Assembly (NCBI GenBank): GCA_016861185.1
Contig: BOKW01000007.1
Location: forward strand, 186,001 to 250,000
DNA from: Betaproteobacteria bacterium
GTDB taxonomy: Bacteria; Pseudomonadota; Gammaproteobacteria; Burkholderiales; Burkholderiaceae_F
DNA: 64,000 nucleotides
Direction of reading: 5' to 3'
The position numbers and the translations under genes were made by a program. Shown here one piece after another: positions 50,421-59,583 of the stretch; position 1 is the first letter of the stretch; every line of letters starts with the position of its first letter. The notes below the pieces were generated by a model. The model saw only the letters and a list, made by a program, of their open reading frames with translations. It was not told the DNA's origin and did not search any database.

Positions 50421-53270
50421 GTGCTCAACAAGCTCCTGTTCGGCTCCGCCCAACACGAACACGCCGATCCCGCGCAGCGATTGCTGGGTGTGGCCGAGCT
50501 GGCGCCGGATGCCCCGGCGCTGGCGCAACTGCTCGCCGCCGATCCCGCACCCGAGGTGCGCGCCGCCGCCGCCATGCGCTGCGTCGATGCGGTGGCGCTC
50601 GCCGCCGCGTGGCGGGAAGAAACCGAGCCGGCGGTGCGGGCGGCGATCGCATCGTCGTTGGGCAGGGCGCTCGCCACGAGCGCCGGCGTTGCGGCCGCGC
50701 GGTCGCTGCTCGCCGCGTCCGAGTGCACCGACGCGATCCGCGCCGCGGTGGCGCTCGCCGCAACCGACGAAACGCTGCGGCGCGCGGCCATCGAAGGCAT
50801 CACCGACGAACAGGTGCTGATCGATATCGCGCTGGCGGCGGAACTGGCGCCGGTGCGGCTCGCCGCGGCCGAGCGCGTCCAAACGCCGGAGCCGCTGCGG
50901 CGCTTGGCGGAGGCGGCGCGCGACAAGGATCGCGGCGTGGCGCGGATCGCGCGCCAGCGGCTCGATGCGATCGAGCATCGCGCGCAGCAGGCCGCCGCCG
51001 CCGATGCGCTGCTGGCCGAAGCAGAAGCGCTCGCCGAGCGGGCGGGGCCGATCGTGATGGCCGCGGTCGAGCTGGACCGGCGCTGGCACGCGCTCGATCT
51101 GGGCGACGACGCCGTTCGCCGGGCGCGCTGGGAGCAGATCGGCGCGCGGCTGCGCGCGCGTTTCGAGCGCGAGCACGAAGCACAACGCGCGCGCGCGGCG
51201 TTTCAGCGGCGCTTGAACGAATGGCTGGCGGCGCTGCAATCGGCGCCGGCGACGAGTCTCTTGCCCGCGCTGCGCGGCGAACTGCTGGCGTTGCGCGAAC
51301 AGGCGCAACAACTCGAAGACGGCGCCGCGCTGGCGCAACTGGAGCAGGCCGAGCAACGGATCGCGCAGTGGGAGCAGGCGGCGCCGGCGCTGGCCAGCGC
51401 CGAAGCGTTGGTCGCGGAAGCGGAGCGACTCGCAGCGGAAACGCCGGTCGACGACGCGGGGCTGCCGCGCCGCTGGCAGGCGCTCGACCTGTCGGTTCGC
51501 ACGCCGGAGCTGACGCGCCGGTTCGAAGCCGCGCTGCTGGTGATCGAGAGGCGCCGGCTGGCGCTCGTGCGCGCCGCTCAGCAGCAGGAAGGGGCGGTGC
51601 GGCAGCGATTGCACGTGGCCTTGCACGCCGCCGAGCAGGCGCTGGCCGCCGGGCAATTGCACGAGGCCCGCGCCGCGGCCGGCGAGGCGCGGGAGCTGAA
51701 GTCCACCGCTGGCTTGCTGCCGAAGCCGACGGTGCAGCGGCTCGCGCGCGTCGTGCAGCAGTTGCGCGAGCTGGAGCGGTGGGAAAGCTTTGGCCAGCAG
51801 ACGGCCCGCATTCAGCTGTGTGAACGCGCCGAAGCGCTCGCGCGCCAAACGCTGCCGCCCGCGGCCCTGGCGCGCGAGGTGCAGCAGTTGCGCGCGGAAT
51901 GGAAAAAGCTCGACGAGCAGCACGCCGGCGTGCCGAAATCGTTGTGGGAACGCTTCGATGCCGCCTGCGAAAAGGCGTACGCGCCGGCGGCGCGGCATTT
52001 CGCCGAGCTGGCCGCGCAGCACAAGCAGGCGCGCAAGCAGCGCGAAGAATTCATCGCCGCGGCAGCGGCGCATGCGCCGGCGCTGCTCGCCGAGCCGCGC
52101 GACTGGCGCGCGATCGAACGCTGGTTGCGCGAAGCCGATGCGACGTGGCACGGGCCGAGCCTCGGCAGCGTGGAGCCGGGCGCGTGGAAAAAGCTCGACG
52201 CGCGCTTCAAGGCCGCGGTCGCGCCGCTGCGCGATGCCTTGTCCGGCGCGCGGGCGCAAGCGAAAAGCGAACGCCAGGCGCTGATCGCCGAAGCGCAGGC
52301 GCTCGCGGCGCAGGCGCTGGAGCGCGACACGCCCGCCAAGGTGAAAGCGCTGCAGGCGCACTGGCAGGCGCAGGCGAAGCATGTGCCACTCGCGCCGCGC
52401 GACGAACGCGTGCTGTGGGAGCAATTTCGCGCCGCCTGCAACGCCGTGTTCGAAGCGCGCGCCAGCGCGCGCCAGCAGGCGGATTGCCGGCAGCAGGAGC
52501 AGCGCCGCGCCTTCGAGGTCTTGTGCGGGCAGCTCGAGCAGTTGGCGCGCGCGAGCGACGTCGACGAAGCGCAGATCCGCCGCGCGCGGCACGAAGTGCT
52601 GGAGCAATGGAAAAGAGCGCTCGCGGAGAACGGCCCGGCGCCGGCGGCGCTCGAGGGGCGCTTCAGAGCCGCACGCACGCGGATCGAAGCCGCGCTCGGC
52701 ACGCGCATGCGCAGGCAGCAAGAGGCGGTGTGGCACGCGCTGCTGGCGAAGGAAAGCCTGTGCGCCGAGCTCGATGCGCGGGTGATTGCCGGCGAGGCCG
52801 ATCGGACCGCGGCGGACTCCGTGCGCGAGCGCTGGGCGGCGCTGCCGCCGCTCGCCCCGGCGATGGAGCAAAAACTGCTCGCGCGGCGCGACGTTGCGTT
52901 GGCGGTGCTCGCGCGGTTGCAGGAAGAGTACGTGCGCGAAGATCACCTGGCGCTGATCGAGAAGGCCGCGCCGGCGCGCTGCGACGCGCTGCTCGAACTG
53001 GAGTTGCTGCTCGGCCTGGACAGTCCGGCCGACCTCCAGCCGCAGCGGCTCGCGGTGCAGGTCAAGCAATTGCGCGGCCGTTTCAAGGAGGCGGCGCCGC
53101 GCGGCGCGGCTTCCGTCGGCGCGATCCTGCTCGAGTGGTGCGCGTTGCCCGGCGTGGCCGATGCGCGCGATCGGCAACGCTGCGAGCGCATCGCGGCAGC
53201 ACTGAGTCCCGGTGCAGTCGTTCCGAGCCCGCCCGCGCGGGGGCAGGCTGCGGCGAAGCGCTCGGGTTGA
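50421..53270 (+). CDS. DUF349 repeat protein
   Basis: The 949-residue protein is nearly all helical and extremely rich in Ala, Arg, Glu and Gln, with several DUF349 repeats (for example LWERFDAACEKAYAPAARHF near 514 and LWEQFRAACNAVFEARAS near 665). An N-terminal HEAT-like region (about 15-170) precedes them. The start is a GTG after a pyrimidine-rich leader. A role in nucleic acid or cytoskeletal interaction has been suggested for such proteins; none is proven. Confidence 0.85.
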   Translation: MLNKLLFGSAQHEHADPAQRLLGVAELAPDAPALAQLLAADPAPEVRAAAAMRCVDAVALAAAWREETEPAVRAAIASSLGRALATSAGVAAARSLLAASECTDAIRAAVALAATDETLRRAAIEGITDEQVLIDIALAAELAPVRLAAAERVQTPEPLRRLAEAARDKDRGVARIARQRLDAIEHRAQQAAAADALLAEAEALAERAGPIVMAAVELDRRWHALDLGDDAVRRARWEQIGARLRARFEREHEAQRARAAFQRRLNEWLAALQSAPATSLLPALRGELLALREQAQQLEDGAALAQLEQAEQRIAQWEQAAPALASAEALVAEAERLAAETPVDDAGLPRRWQALDLSVRTPELTRRFEAALLVIERRRLALVRAAQQQEGAVRQRLHVALHAAEQALAAGQLHEARAAAGEARELKSTAGLLPKPTVQRLARVVQQLRELERWESFGQQTARIQLCERAEALARQTLPPAALAREVQQLRAEWKKLDEQHAGVPKSLWERFDAACEKAYAPAARHFAELAAQHKQARKQREEFIAAAAAHAPALLAEPRDWRAIERWLREADATWHGPSLGSVEPGAWKKLDARFKAAVAPLRDALSGARAQAKSERQALIAEAQALAAQALERDTPAKVKALQAHWQAQAKHVPLAPRDERVLWEQFRAACNAVFEARASARQQADCRQQEQRRAFEVLCGQLEQLARASDVDEAQIRRARHEVLEQWKRALAENGPAPAALEGRFRAARTRIEAALGTRMRRQQEAVWHALLAKESLCAELDARVIAGEADRTAADSVRERWAALPPLAPAMEQKLLARRDVALAVLARLQEEYVREDHLALIEKAAPARCDALLELELLLGLDSPADLQPQRLAVQVKQLRGRFKEAAPRGAASVGAILLEWCALPGVADARDRQRCERIAAALSPGAVVPSPPARGQAAAKRSG

Positions 53271-53289
53271 CGGCGCGGCGGTGCCGCCG

Positions 53290-54501
53290 TCAACGTGCGA
53301 TTTCGATCGCGCCTTCTGCCGCCAGCGCGTCGATCTGTTCGTCCGAATAGCCGTGCTCGCGCAGCACTTCGCGCGTGTGCTCGCCGAGCAGCGGGGCGGG
53401 GCGCTCGATCGACGTCGGCGTGTCGGAAAAGTGCAGCGGGCAACCGAGCGCTTTCGTCGGCCCGGCCTGCGGATGGACGAGGTCGACGACCATGCCGCGT
53501 GCCTGCGTCTGCGGATGCGCCAGCGCCTCGCCGATCGAGTGCACCGGGCCGACCGGAACGCCGGCGGCGTCGAACGCCTCGATCCACTGCGCGCGCGTGC
53601 GCGTGACGAGCACCGCGTTCATCGCCGCCACCAGCGCCTCGAGGTTGCGCATGCGATCGCTGTTGGTGCGGAAGCGCGGATCGTCGCGCCACTCGGGATG
53701 GCCCAGCACTTCGGCGATGCGCTCCCAGTTCGCCTGGTTCGCCCCGCCGATGTTGATCCAGCCGTCCTTCGTTCTGAACGCCTGATACGGTGCGGTGAGC
53801 ACGTGCGCGGAGCCGGTCGGCCCCGGCGATTCGCCGGTGGCGAAGTAGATCGCCGCGTGCCAGTAGGTCTGCTGCAGCGCCGCTTCCATCAGCGACGTAT
53901 CGACGACCTGGCCGCGGCCGGTCTTCAGCTTGTGCGCGTACGCGGCGCAGATGCCGACCACCGCGAGGATGCCGGCGTTGATATCGGCGACCGAGTTGCC
54001 GGTCTTCGCCGGCGGGCCGCCCGGCTCGCCGGTGATCGACATCAGCCCGGCGAAACCCTGCGCGATCAGATCGAAGCCGCCTTTGTCCGCATAGGGCCCC
54101 GTGCGGCCGTAGCCGGAGACCGCGCAGTAGATCAGCCCGGGATTGACCTGCGCCAGCACGTCATAGCCGAGGCCGAGCTTTTCCAGTGTGCCGAGGCGGT
54201 AGTTCTCGGTCAGCACGTCGGCGTCGCGCACCAGCCGCAGCAGCACGTCGCGGCCTCTCGGATGCTTGAGGTTCAACGCGATGCCGCGCTTGTTGCGATT
54301 GAGGATCAGAAATGGCGCGGAGATGCCGTTGACGCGCGGCTCCTGGTAGCCGCGCGCGTCGTCGCCGCCGGGCAGCTTCTCCACCTTGATCACGTCCGCG
54401 CCCATGTCGGCGAGCATCATCCCCGCGGTCGGCCCGGCCATGATCTGCGCCAGCTCCAGCACCCGCATGCCGGCGAGCGGGCCCGTCTTGCTTTCGGTCA
54501 T
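53290..54501 (-). CDS. CaiB/BaiF family CoA-transferase
   Basis: The 403-residue protein is a class III CoA-transferase. GMRVLELAQIMAGP lies at residues 8-21, KVEKLPGGDDAR near 40 and the catalytic Asp in YGRTGPYADKGGFDL near 130-150 is followed by GFAGLMSITG. It transfers CoA between carboxylic acids. It lies downstream of the enoyl-CoA hydratase gene and a dispersed repeat, in the order of a catabolic operon. Its C-terminus has a stray duplicate at 45887-46000. Confidence 0.93.
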   Translation of the reverse strand: MTESKTGPLAGMRVLELAQIMAGPTAGMMLADMGADVIKVEKLPGGDDARGYQEPRVNGISAPFLILNRNKRGIALNLKHPRGRDVLLRLVRDADVLTENYRLGTLEKLGLGYDVLAQVNPGLIYCAVSGYGRTGPYADKGGFDLIAQGFAGLMSITGEPGGPPAKTGNSVADINAGILAVVGICAAYAHKLKTGRGQVVDTSLMEAALQQTYWHAAIYFATGESPGPTGSAHVLTAPYQAFRTKDGWINIGGANQANWERIAEVLGHPEWRDDPRFRTNSDRMRNLEALVAAMNAVLVTRTRAQWIEAFDAAGVPVGPVHSIGEALAHPQTQARGMVVDLVHPQAGPTKALGCPLHFSDTPTSIERPAPLLGEHTREVLREHGYSDEQIDALAAEGAIEIAR

Positions 54502-54522
54502 CGCGAATTCAGGTACTCAGTA

Positions 54523-54599
54523 TCAACACGGAGACACGGAGAACACCGAGAAAAACTTGTTTCGCTCTTCTCCGTGCCCTCTGTGTCTCTGTGGTGAAG
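54523..54599. repeat. Dispersed inverted repeat (CACGGAGACACGG type), copy 3
   Basis: CAACACGGAGACACGGAGAA on the left pairs imperfectly with TTCTCCGTGCCCTCTGTGTC and TCTGTGGTG on the right. It fills the gap between the CoA-transferase and enoyl-CoA hydratase genes. Confidence 0.8.
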
Positions 54600-54601
54600 A
54601 T

Positions 54602-55381
54602 TCATCTGCCTACGAAACGCGGCTTCTCTTTCGCCAGGAACGCGCGGTAGCCGATGCGGAAGTCCTCGGTGTCGAAGCAGTCGAAGCACTCGTCGTATTC
54701 GGCTTCGGTCAGCGGCCGCGGATCGGCGAGCCGCCGCGCGAACTTCTTGTGCCAGCGGGCCGTGAGCGGGGCGCCTTCGGCGATGCGCTCCGCGGTGGCG
54801 CGCGCCTCCGCTGCCACCAGATCGTCCGATACGACCCGCGTGACCAGCCCCTTGTCCTTCGCTTCGGCCGCATCGAACACGCGCCCTTCGAGCAGGATCT
54901 CCAGCGCGACCGCGGGACCCACCAGCCGCACCAGCGGCAACATCTCCGGATAGGCCATCACGAGGCCGAGGTTCTTGATCGGCGCACCGAAGCGGCTCGA
55001 CTGCCCGCAGATGCGGATATCGCACAACGCGGCGATCTCCAGCCCGCCGCCCACGCAGATGCCGTGGATCTGCGCGACCAGCGGCGTCGGGCAGTTCGCG
55101 AGCGCGGCGGCGGTCGCGTGCATCGCTTTGCCGTACTCGATCGCCTGTTGCTTGTTGGAGCGCTGCGTTGCGAATTCGGAGATGTCGTTGCCCGGTGAAA
55201 ACGCCTTGTCACCGGCGCCGCGCAGCACGATGCAGCGCACTGCGGTGTCCCGCGACAGGGCGGAGACGGTGTCGCCCAGTTCGGCCCACATCGCGCGCGT
55301 CAGCGCGTTCAGCTTATCCGGCCGGTTGAGGACGACGGTCGCGATCGGTCCGTCGCGTTCGACGAGGATGGTTTCGTCCAT
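54602..55381 (-). CDS. Enoyl-CoA hydratase/isomerase family protein
   Basis: The 259-residue crotonase-fold protein has LNRPDKLNALTRAMWAEL at 18-35, the oxyanion-hole FSPGNDISEF near 61 and GICVGGGLEIAALCDIRI near 106-123. It likely acts on an unsaturated acyl-CoA made by the adjacent CoA-transferase. It starts three bases after the stop of the TRAP large permease, so it shares the transporter operon. Confidence 0.92.
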   Translation of the reverse strand: MDETILVERDGPIATVVLNRPDKLNALTRAMWAELGDTVSALSRDTAVRCIVLRGAGDKAFSPGNDISEFATQRSNKQQAIEYGKAMHATAAALANCPTPLVAQIHGICVGGGLEIAALCDIRICGQSSRFGAPIKNLGLVMAYPEMLPLVRLVGPAVALEILLEGRVFDAAEAKDKGLVTRVVSDDLVAAEARATAERIAEGAPLTARWHKKFARRLADPRPLTEAEYDECFDCFDTEDFRIGYRAFLAKEKPRFVGR

Positions 55382-55384
55382 CGG

Positions 55385-56668
55385 CTAGCGGTAAAAGAGG
55401 TCGATCAAACCCAGCGTTACGACGGGTACGTAGGTGATCAGCAGAAGCACGGCAATGAGGACCCCGATGAACGGAATGTTCGCCTTGGTCACGTCCCAGA
55501 CGCTCTCCTTCGCGATCGAGCAGGTGAGCAGCAGCACGCTCGCTACAGGCGGCGTCTGCTGGCCGATGGCGAGGTTGAGCGTCACGATCAGGCCGAAATG
55601 GATCGGATCGATCCCCGCCGCGGTCACCGCCGGCATCACGATCGGCACCACCAGGACGATGGCGGCCGCCGAGTGCAGGAACATCCCGATGATGAGGAAG
55701 AAGATATTCAGGATCGCGAGGATCGCCCACTTCTCGCTCGTGATGGAGAGCATCGCCGCCGCGATGCGTTGCGGAAGCTGCACTTCGGTCAGATACAGGC
55801 CGAGCAGCGCCGAGGAGGCGACCAGCAGCATCACGGTGCCGGTCTGCACCGCGCCGTCGATGACCGCCTCGCGCAGGCGCGCCCAGTCGAGCTCGCGATA
55901 GATCAGGCCGCCCACCACGAGCGCCGCGACGACGGCGAGCGCCGCGCCTTCGGTCGCCGTCACCACGCCGCCGAAGATGCCCCCAAGGATGATGACCGGC
56001 AGCGTGAGCGCCCAGAACGCATGCTTGAACGCGCGCCAGAGCGCGCCCCACTGGAAGATCTGCTCCACCGGCCAGTTGTTCTTGACCGCGTACCAGTAGC
56101 ACAGGCCCATGAAGCCGAACGCCGCAAGCAGGCCGGGCACGATGCCCGCGACGAACATCTGGACGACCGAAGTGCCCGCCATGACCGCATAAAGGATCAT
56201 CGGGATCGACGGCGGGATGATGATCGCGAGCGTGGCCGTCGAGGAGGTCACCGCGGCCGTGAAGGGGCCCGGGTAACCGCGCTTCTTCATGGCGGGCATG
56301 ATGATGGACGCGGTGGCGGCGACGCCGGCAACCGCCGAGCCCGAGATCTCCGCGAAGAACATGTGGCTGAGCACGTTCACCTGGGCGAGCGCGCCTCTCA
56401 CCCAGCCGACGAGCGCCTGGCAAAAGTCGATCAGCCGGTGCGAGATCCCCGACGTGTTCATGATCGCGGCGGCGAGGATGAACAGCGGGATCGCGATCAG
56501 CGGAAAGCTGGTCGCGCCCTGGTAAAGCGCGATCGGCACGTTGGGCAGGCTTGCCACACCCTGGGTCGCGAGCATCGCCACGACCGCCGCAATGGAAAGC
56601 GCCACGGCGATCGGGACGTTGATCAGCACCAGCGCGACCACGCAGACGAGGACGAGGAAGCCGATCAT
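55385..56668 (-). CDS. dctM: TRAP transporter large permease (DctM-type)
   Basis: The 427-residue protein has about twelve membrane helices and DctM landmarks, such as FPLIAIPLFILAAAIMNTSG near 55, EISGSAVAGVAATASIIMPAM near 110 and TATLAIIIPPSIPMILYAV near 142. It forms the transport pore with the small permease. The ATG overlaps the stop of the small permease gene (ATGA). Confidence 0.95.
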   Translation of the reverse strand: MIGFLVLVCVVALVLINVPIAVALSIAAVVAMLATQGVASLPNVPIALYQGATSFPLIAIPLFILAAAIMNTSGISHRLIDFCQALVGWVRGALAQVNVLSHMFFAEISGSAVAGVAATASIIMPAMKKRGYPGPFTAAVTSSTATLAIIIPPSIPMILYAVMAGTSVVQMFVAGIVPGLLAAFGFMGLCYWYAVKNNWPVEQIFQWGALWRAFKHAFWALTLPVIILGGIFGGVVTATEGAALAVVAALVVGGLIYRELDWARLREAVIDGAVQTGTVMLLVASSALLGLYLTEVQLPQRIAAAMLSITSEKWAILAILNIFFLIIGMFLHSAAAIVLVVPIVMPAVTAAGIDPIHFGLIVTLNLAIGQQTPPVASVLLLTCSIAKESVWDVTKANIPFIGVLIAVLLLITYVPVVTLGLIDLFYR

Positions 56669-57168
56669 GCGGGCTCCTCCGCGCGCGTCGCCTCGTCGCG
56701 CGCTTCGCGCAGCACCTCGGGAAACACCAGCAGCTGGCCGACGACGATGAGGGCGGCGCTGATCGGGATCACCGAGTTCGCATAAGCCACCGAGACCTCC
56801 GGCAGCGACACGAGCCGGTCCGTTGCGAGGACCTCGAGGATCGAATAGCCGACCCAGGCGAGCAGCACGAAGAAGGCGAGCGTGCAAAGTTGCGCGACGA
56901 CGGCGGCGGCGACCCGCGAGCCGGGCGGCAGCATTCGCACGATCTCGGGCACGCCCATGTGCGCGTGCTTGAGCACCGCCAGCGCCGAGCCGTAGAAGGT
57001 CACCCAGGCCAGCAGGATGGTGGCGACCTCGTCATACCAGACGAGGGAATCGCCCGAGTAGCGGAAGACCACGCCCGCCGTCACCTCGGCGGCGAGCGCG
57101 GTCATCAGCGCGATGCAGACCCACTCGAGGAAGCGCTCGTATCCCCGGCGAAACGATTGGAAAGTCAT
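56665..57168 (-). CDS. dctQ: TRAP transporter small permease (DctQ-type)
   Basis: The 167-residue protein has four membrane helices and a WYDEVATILLAWVTFYGSAL segment near 44-63, typical of DctQ. It follows the binding protein by three bases and overlaps the large permease gene. Confidence 0.93.
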   Translation of the reverse strand: MTFQSFRRGYERFLEWVCIALMTALAAEVTAGVVFRYSGDSLVWYDEVATILLAWVTFYGSALAVLKHAHMGVPEIVRMLPPGSRVAAAVVAQLCTLAFFVLLAWVGYSILEVLATDRLVSLPEVSVAYANSVIPISAALIVVGQLLVFPEVLREARDEATRAEEPA

Positions 57169-57171
57169 CGC

Positions 57172-58173
57172 CTACCTGCCCAGAGCGATCGCGCGATCGA
57201 TCACGTCTTTCGAGCCGGCGACCTCCTTCGCGAACTCGTCGTAGACCGGCTTGCTGGCGGCGATGAAGGCATCCTTGTTCGGCGCGTTGACGGCCACGCC
57301 CGCGGCCTTGATCTTGCCGAGCAGCTCCTCGTCGTCCTTCGCGGCCTTCTCGTACACGAACGCCTGCGTCTCCTTGGCCGTGTCCTCGAGGATCTTGCGC
57401 ACGTCGGCGGGCAGCGACGCCCACTTCTTGGCGCCGACCGTCACGTACGCCGGCGTGTAGACGTGGCCCGTCAGCGACAGGTATTTCTGCACCTCCTGGA
57501 ACTTGGCGCTGAAGATCTGCGTGAACGGGTTTTCCTGGCCGTCCATCACGCCGGTCTGCAACGCAGTGAAGACCTCCGAGAACTTCATCGGCGAAGGATT
57601 GGCGCCGTAGGTCTGGAACATCTTGACCCGCCACTTGCCCTCGGGCACGCGCAGCTTGATGCCCTTCAGGTCGTCCGGTGTGTTGATGGGCCGCTTGTTG
57701 TTGGTGATGTGGCGGTAGCCGTTCTCCCAAACGGCGATGACCTTCAGCCCCTTCTTCTCCGCCTCCGGCGCGAGCTTGGACCAGAACACCTCGCGCTCGA
57801 TGCGCTTCATGTGCTCGCGGTCCTTGACCAGGTACGGCATCTCGAACACGCCGAACATGTCGGCCTCCGACGACATCACCGTCGAAGGCAGCGCCATGTC
57901 GACGGTGCCGAGCTTCAGTTTCTGCAGCAGCTCCTTGTCGCCGCCGAGCTGGCTCGAGCCGTAGACGACGACCTTGGCCTTGTCGCCGAGCTTGGCGTTG
58001 GCGCGTTTGGCGAACTCCTCGGCCGACGCGGCGAACAGCGATCCCGGTTCGCCGACGTGACCGAACTTGATCTCGATCTGCGCAGCCGAGCTGCCGGCAG
58101 CCGTCAGTGCGACCGCGCCGAAGGCGGCGGCGATCAGTCGAATGCGGAAGCGAGGATTGGTGCGGTCGGTCAT
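57172..58173 (-). CDS. dctP: TRAP transporter substrate-binding protein (DctP-type)
   Basis: The 333-residue protein has a signal peptide (about 1-34, ending GSSAAQ) and the DctP fold: FGHVGEPGSLFAASAEEFAKR near 38, LGTVDMALPST near 92 and the conserved carboxylate-binding Arg in KGIKLRVPEG near 173. It captures an organic acid in the periplasm. It is the first gene of the TRAP operon and lies downstream of a CCCTC-type repeat. Confidence 0.95.
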   Translation of the reverse strand: MTDRTNPRFRIRLIAAAFGAVALTAAGSSAAQIEIKFGHVGEPGSLFAASAEEFAKRANAKLGDKAKVVVYGSSQLGGDKELLQKLKLGTVDMALPSTVMSSEADMFGVFEMPYLVKDREHMKRIEREVFWSKLAPEAEKKGLKVIAVWENGYRHITNNKRPINTPDDLKGIKLRVPEGKWRVKMFQTYGANPSPMKFSEVFTALQTGVMDGQENPFTQIFSAKFQEVQKYLSLTGHVYTPAYVTVGAKKWASLPADVRKILEDTAKETQAFVYEKAAKDDEELLGKIKAAGVAVNAPNKDAFIAASKPVYDEFAKEVAGSKDVIDRAIALGR

Positions 58174-58202
58174 CGGTCGTCTCCTTGGCGTTGATCTCGT
58201 TC

Positions 58203-58242
58203 GCCCCTCCTCCCCATTGGGAGAGGGGAAGGGCAGAGGGGG
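58203..58242. repeat. Palindromic repeat upstream of dctP
   Basis: GCCCCTCCTCCCCATTGGGAGAGGGGAAG is a diverged member of the CCCTCTCCC hairpin family, followed by GGCAGAGGGGG. It lies between the aminotransferase stop and dctP. Confidence 0.65.
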
Positions 58243-58243
58243 T

Positions 58244-59488
58244 TCAAGCTACCTTGCGTTGCGGCGAACGGCGCGCCCCAGGCGCCGTCTCGCGCAGATA
58301 CTCGAGCGCGGCTTGCACGCCGCCGGCGCGATGCGGCACGCCGGCGAGCGCAAGGCCCATCTCGACGCCGGCGAGCGTTCCCGCCAGCGTCAGGTCGTTG
58401 AAGTCGCCGAGGTGCCCGATGCGAAACACCCAACCGGAGAGCTTGCTCAGCCCCTGGCCGAGCGACATGTTGAAGTTCTCCAGCGCCACCTTGCGGAACG
58501 CATCGGCGTCGTGGTGTTTGCCTTGCGCGTCCTTCGGCATCACGACGGCGGTCAGCGTATTGCTGTACTCGGCCGGGTTCGTGCAGAGGATCTCAAGTCC
58601 CCAGCCGCGCACCGCGCGCCGCGTGGCCTCCGCGTGGCGCGCGTGGCGCGCGAACACGTTCGACAGACCCTCTTCGAGCAGCATGTCGATCGCTTCGGAC
58701 AGTCCATAGAGAAGGTTCGTGCTCGGGGTATACGGGAAGAAGCCGTTCGCGTTCGCCGCCAGCATCTCGTCCCAGCCCCAGAAGGACTTCGGCAACCGCG
58801 CGGACTTCGACGCGGCGAGCGCCTTGTCGCTGACGGCGTTGAACGACAGGCCCGGCGGCAGCATCAAGCCCTTCTGCGAGCCGCCGACCGTCACGTCCAC
58901 GCCCCACTCGTCGTGGCGATAGTCGATCGACGCGAGCGAGGAGATCGTATCGACCAGCAGCAGCGCCGGATGGCGCGCGTTATCGATCGCGCGGCGCACC
59001 GCGGCGATGTCCGACGTCGCACCGGTGGAGGTTTCGTTGTGGACGACGGCGACCGCCTTGATCCGGTGCTCGCGATCCTCGACGAGCCGCGCTTCGATCG
59101 CCGCCGCATCGACGCCGCGCCGCCAGCTTCCCTGCTCGAAGCCGCCGAGGACGATCGGCACGAGCCCCAGCTTCTCCGCCATCTTCTTCCACAGGCTGGC
59201 GAAGTGCCCCGTCTCGTACATCAGCACCGCGTCGCCCGGCGACAGCGTGTTGGCGAGCGCGGCTTCCCACGCGCCGGTGCCCGACGCGGGGTAGATCACG
59301 ACGGGACTCCTGGTCTGGAAGATCGCGCGGATGCCGGCGAGCACTTTCTTCGCCAGCGTCTGGAACTCCGGCCCGCGATGGTCGATCGTCGGATGATCGA
59401 TCGCGCGCAGGATGCGGTCGGGCACGTTGGTCGGCCCGGGGATCTGCAGGAAGTGGCGGCCGCTCGGATGCGAGTTCAAGCGCAGCAT
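58244..59488 (-). CDS. Serine/alanine-glyoxylate aminotransferase family protein
   Basis: The 414-residue class V PLP enzyme has IPGPTNVPDRILRAID at 16-31 and IDHRGPEF near 35, the signature of serine-glyoxylate and alanine-glyoxylate transaminases. YPASGTGAWEAAL is near 66, HNETSTGA near 150 and the PLP Lys in GGSQKGLMLPPG near 203. It likely transaminates glyoxylate. The ATG at 59488 starts the conserved part; 22 codons further upstream are open but unsupported. It diverges from the GntR gene. Confidence 0.93.
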   Translation of the reverse strand: MLRLNSHPSGRHFLQIPGPTNVPDRILRAIDHPTIDHRGPEFQTLAKKVLAGIRAIFQTRSPVVIYPASGTGAWEAALANTLSPGDAVLMYETGHFASLWKKMAEKLGLVPIVLGGFEQGSWRRGVDAAAIEARLVEDREHRIKAVAVVHNETSTGATSDIAAVRRAIDNARHPALLLVDTISSLASIDYRHDEWGVDVTVGGSQKGLMLPPGLSFNAVSDKALAASKSARLPKSFWGWDEMLAANANGFFPYTPSTNLLYGLSEAIDMLLEEGLSNVFARHARHAEATRRAVRGWGLEILCTNPAEYSNTLTAVVMPKDAQGKHHDADAFRKVALENFNMSLGQGLSKLSGWVFRIGHLGDFNDLTLAGTLAGVEMGLALAGVPHRAGGVQAALEYLRETAPGARRSPQRKVA

Positions 59489-59545
59489 CGTGTTTGTCCT
59501 GTGGGTCTGCGGCGCTCGAATCTTCTTCCGGCCGCGATTGCATTT

Positions 59546-59553
59546 TGTATACA
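59546..59553. promoter_or_regulatory. Candidate GntR operator TGTATACA
   Basis: The perfect 8-base palindrome TGTATACA lies in an AT-rich patch (CATTTTGTATACAC) midway between the divergent aminotransferase and GntR genes. FadR/VanR-type GntR proteins bind TGTxxxACA-like palindromes. It is the best candidate for autoregulation and control of the aminotransferase. Confidence 0.55.
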
Positions 59554-59583
59554 CTAGGCCATCGGAACGCGGGAGGCAAGTAC

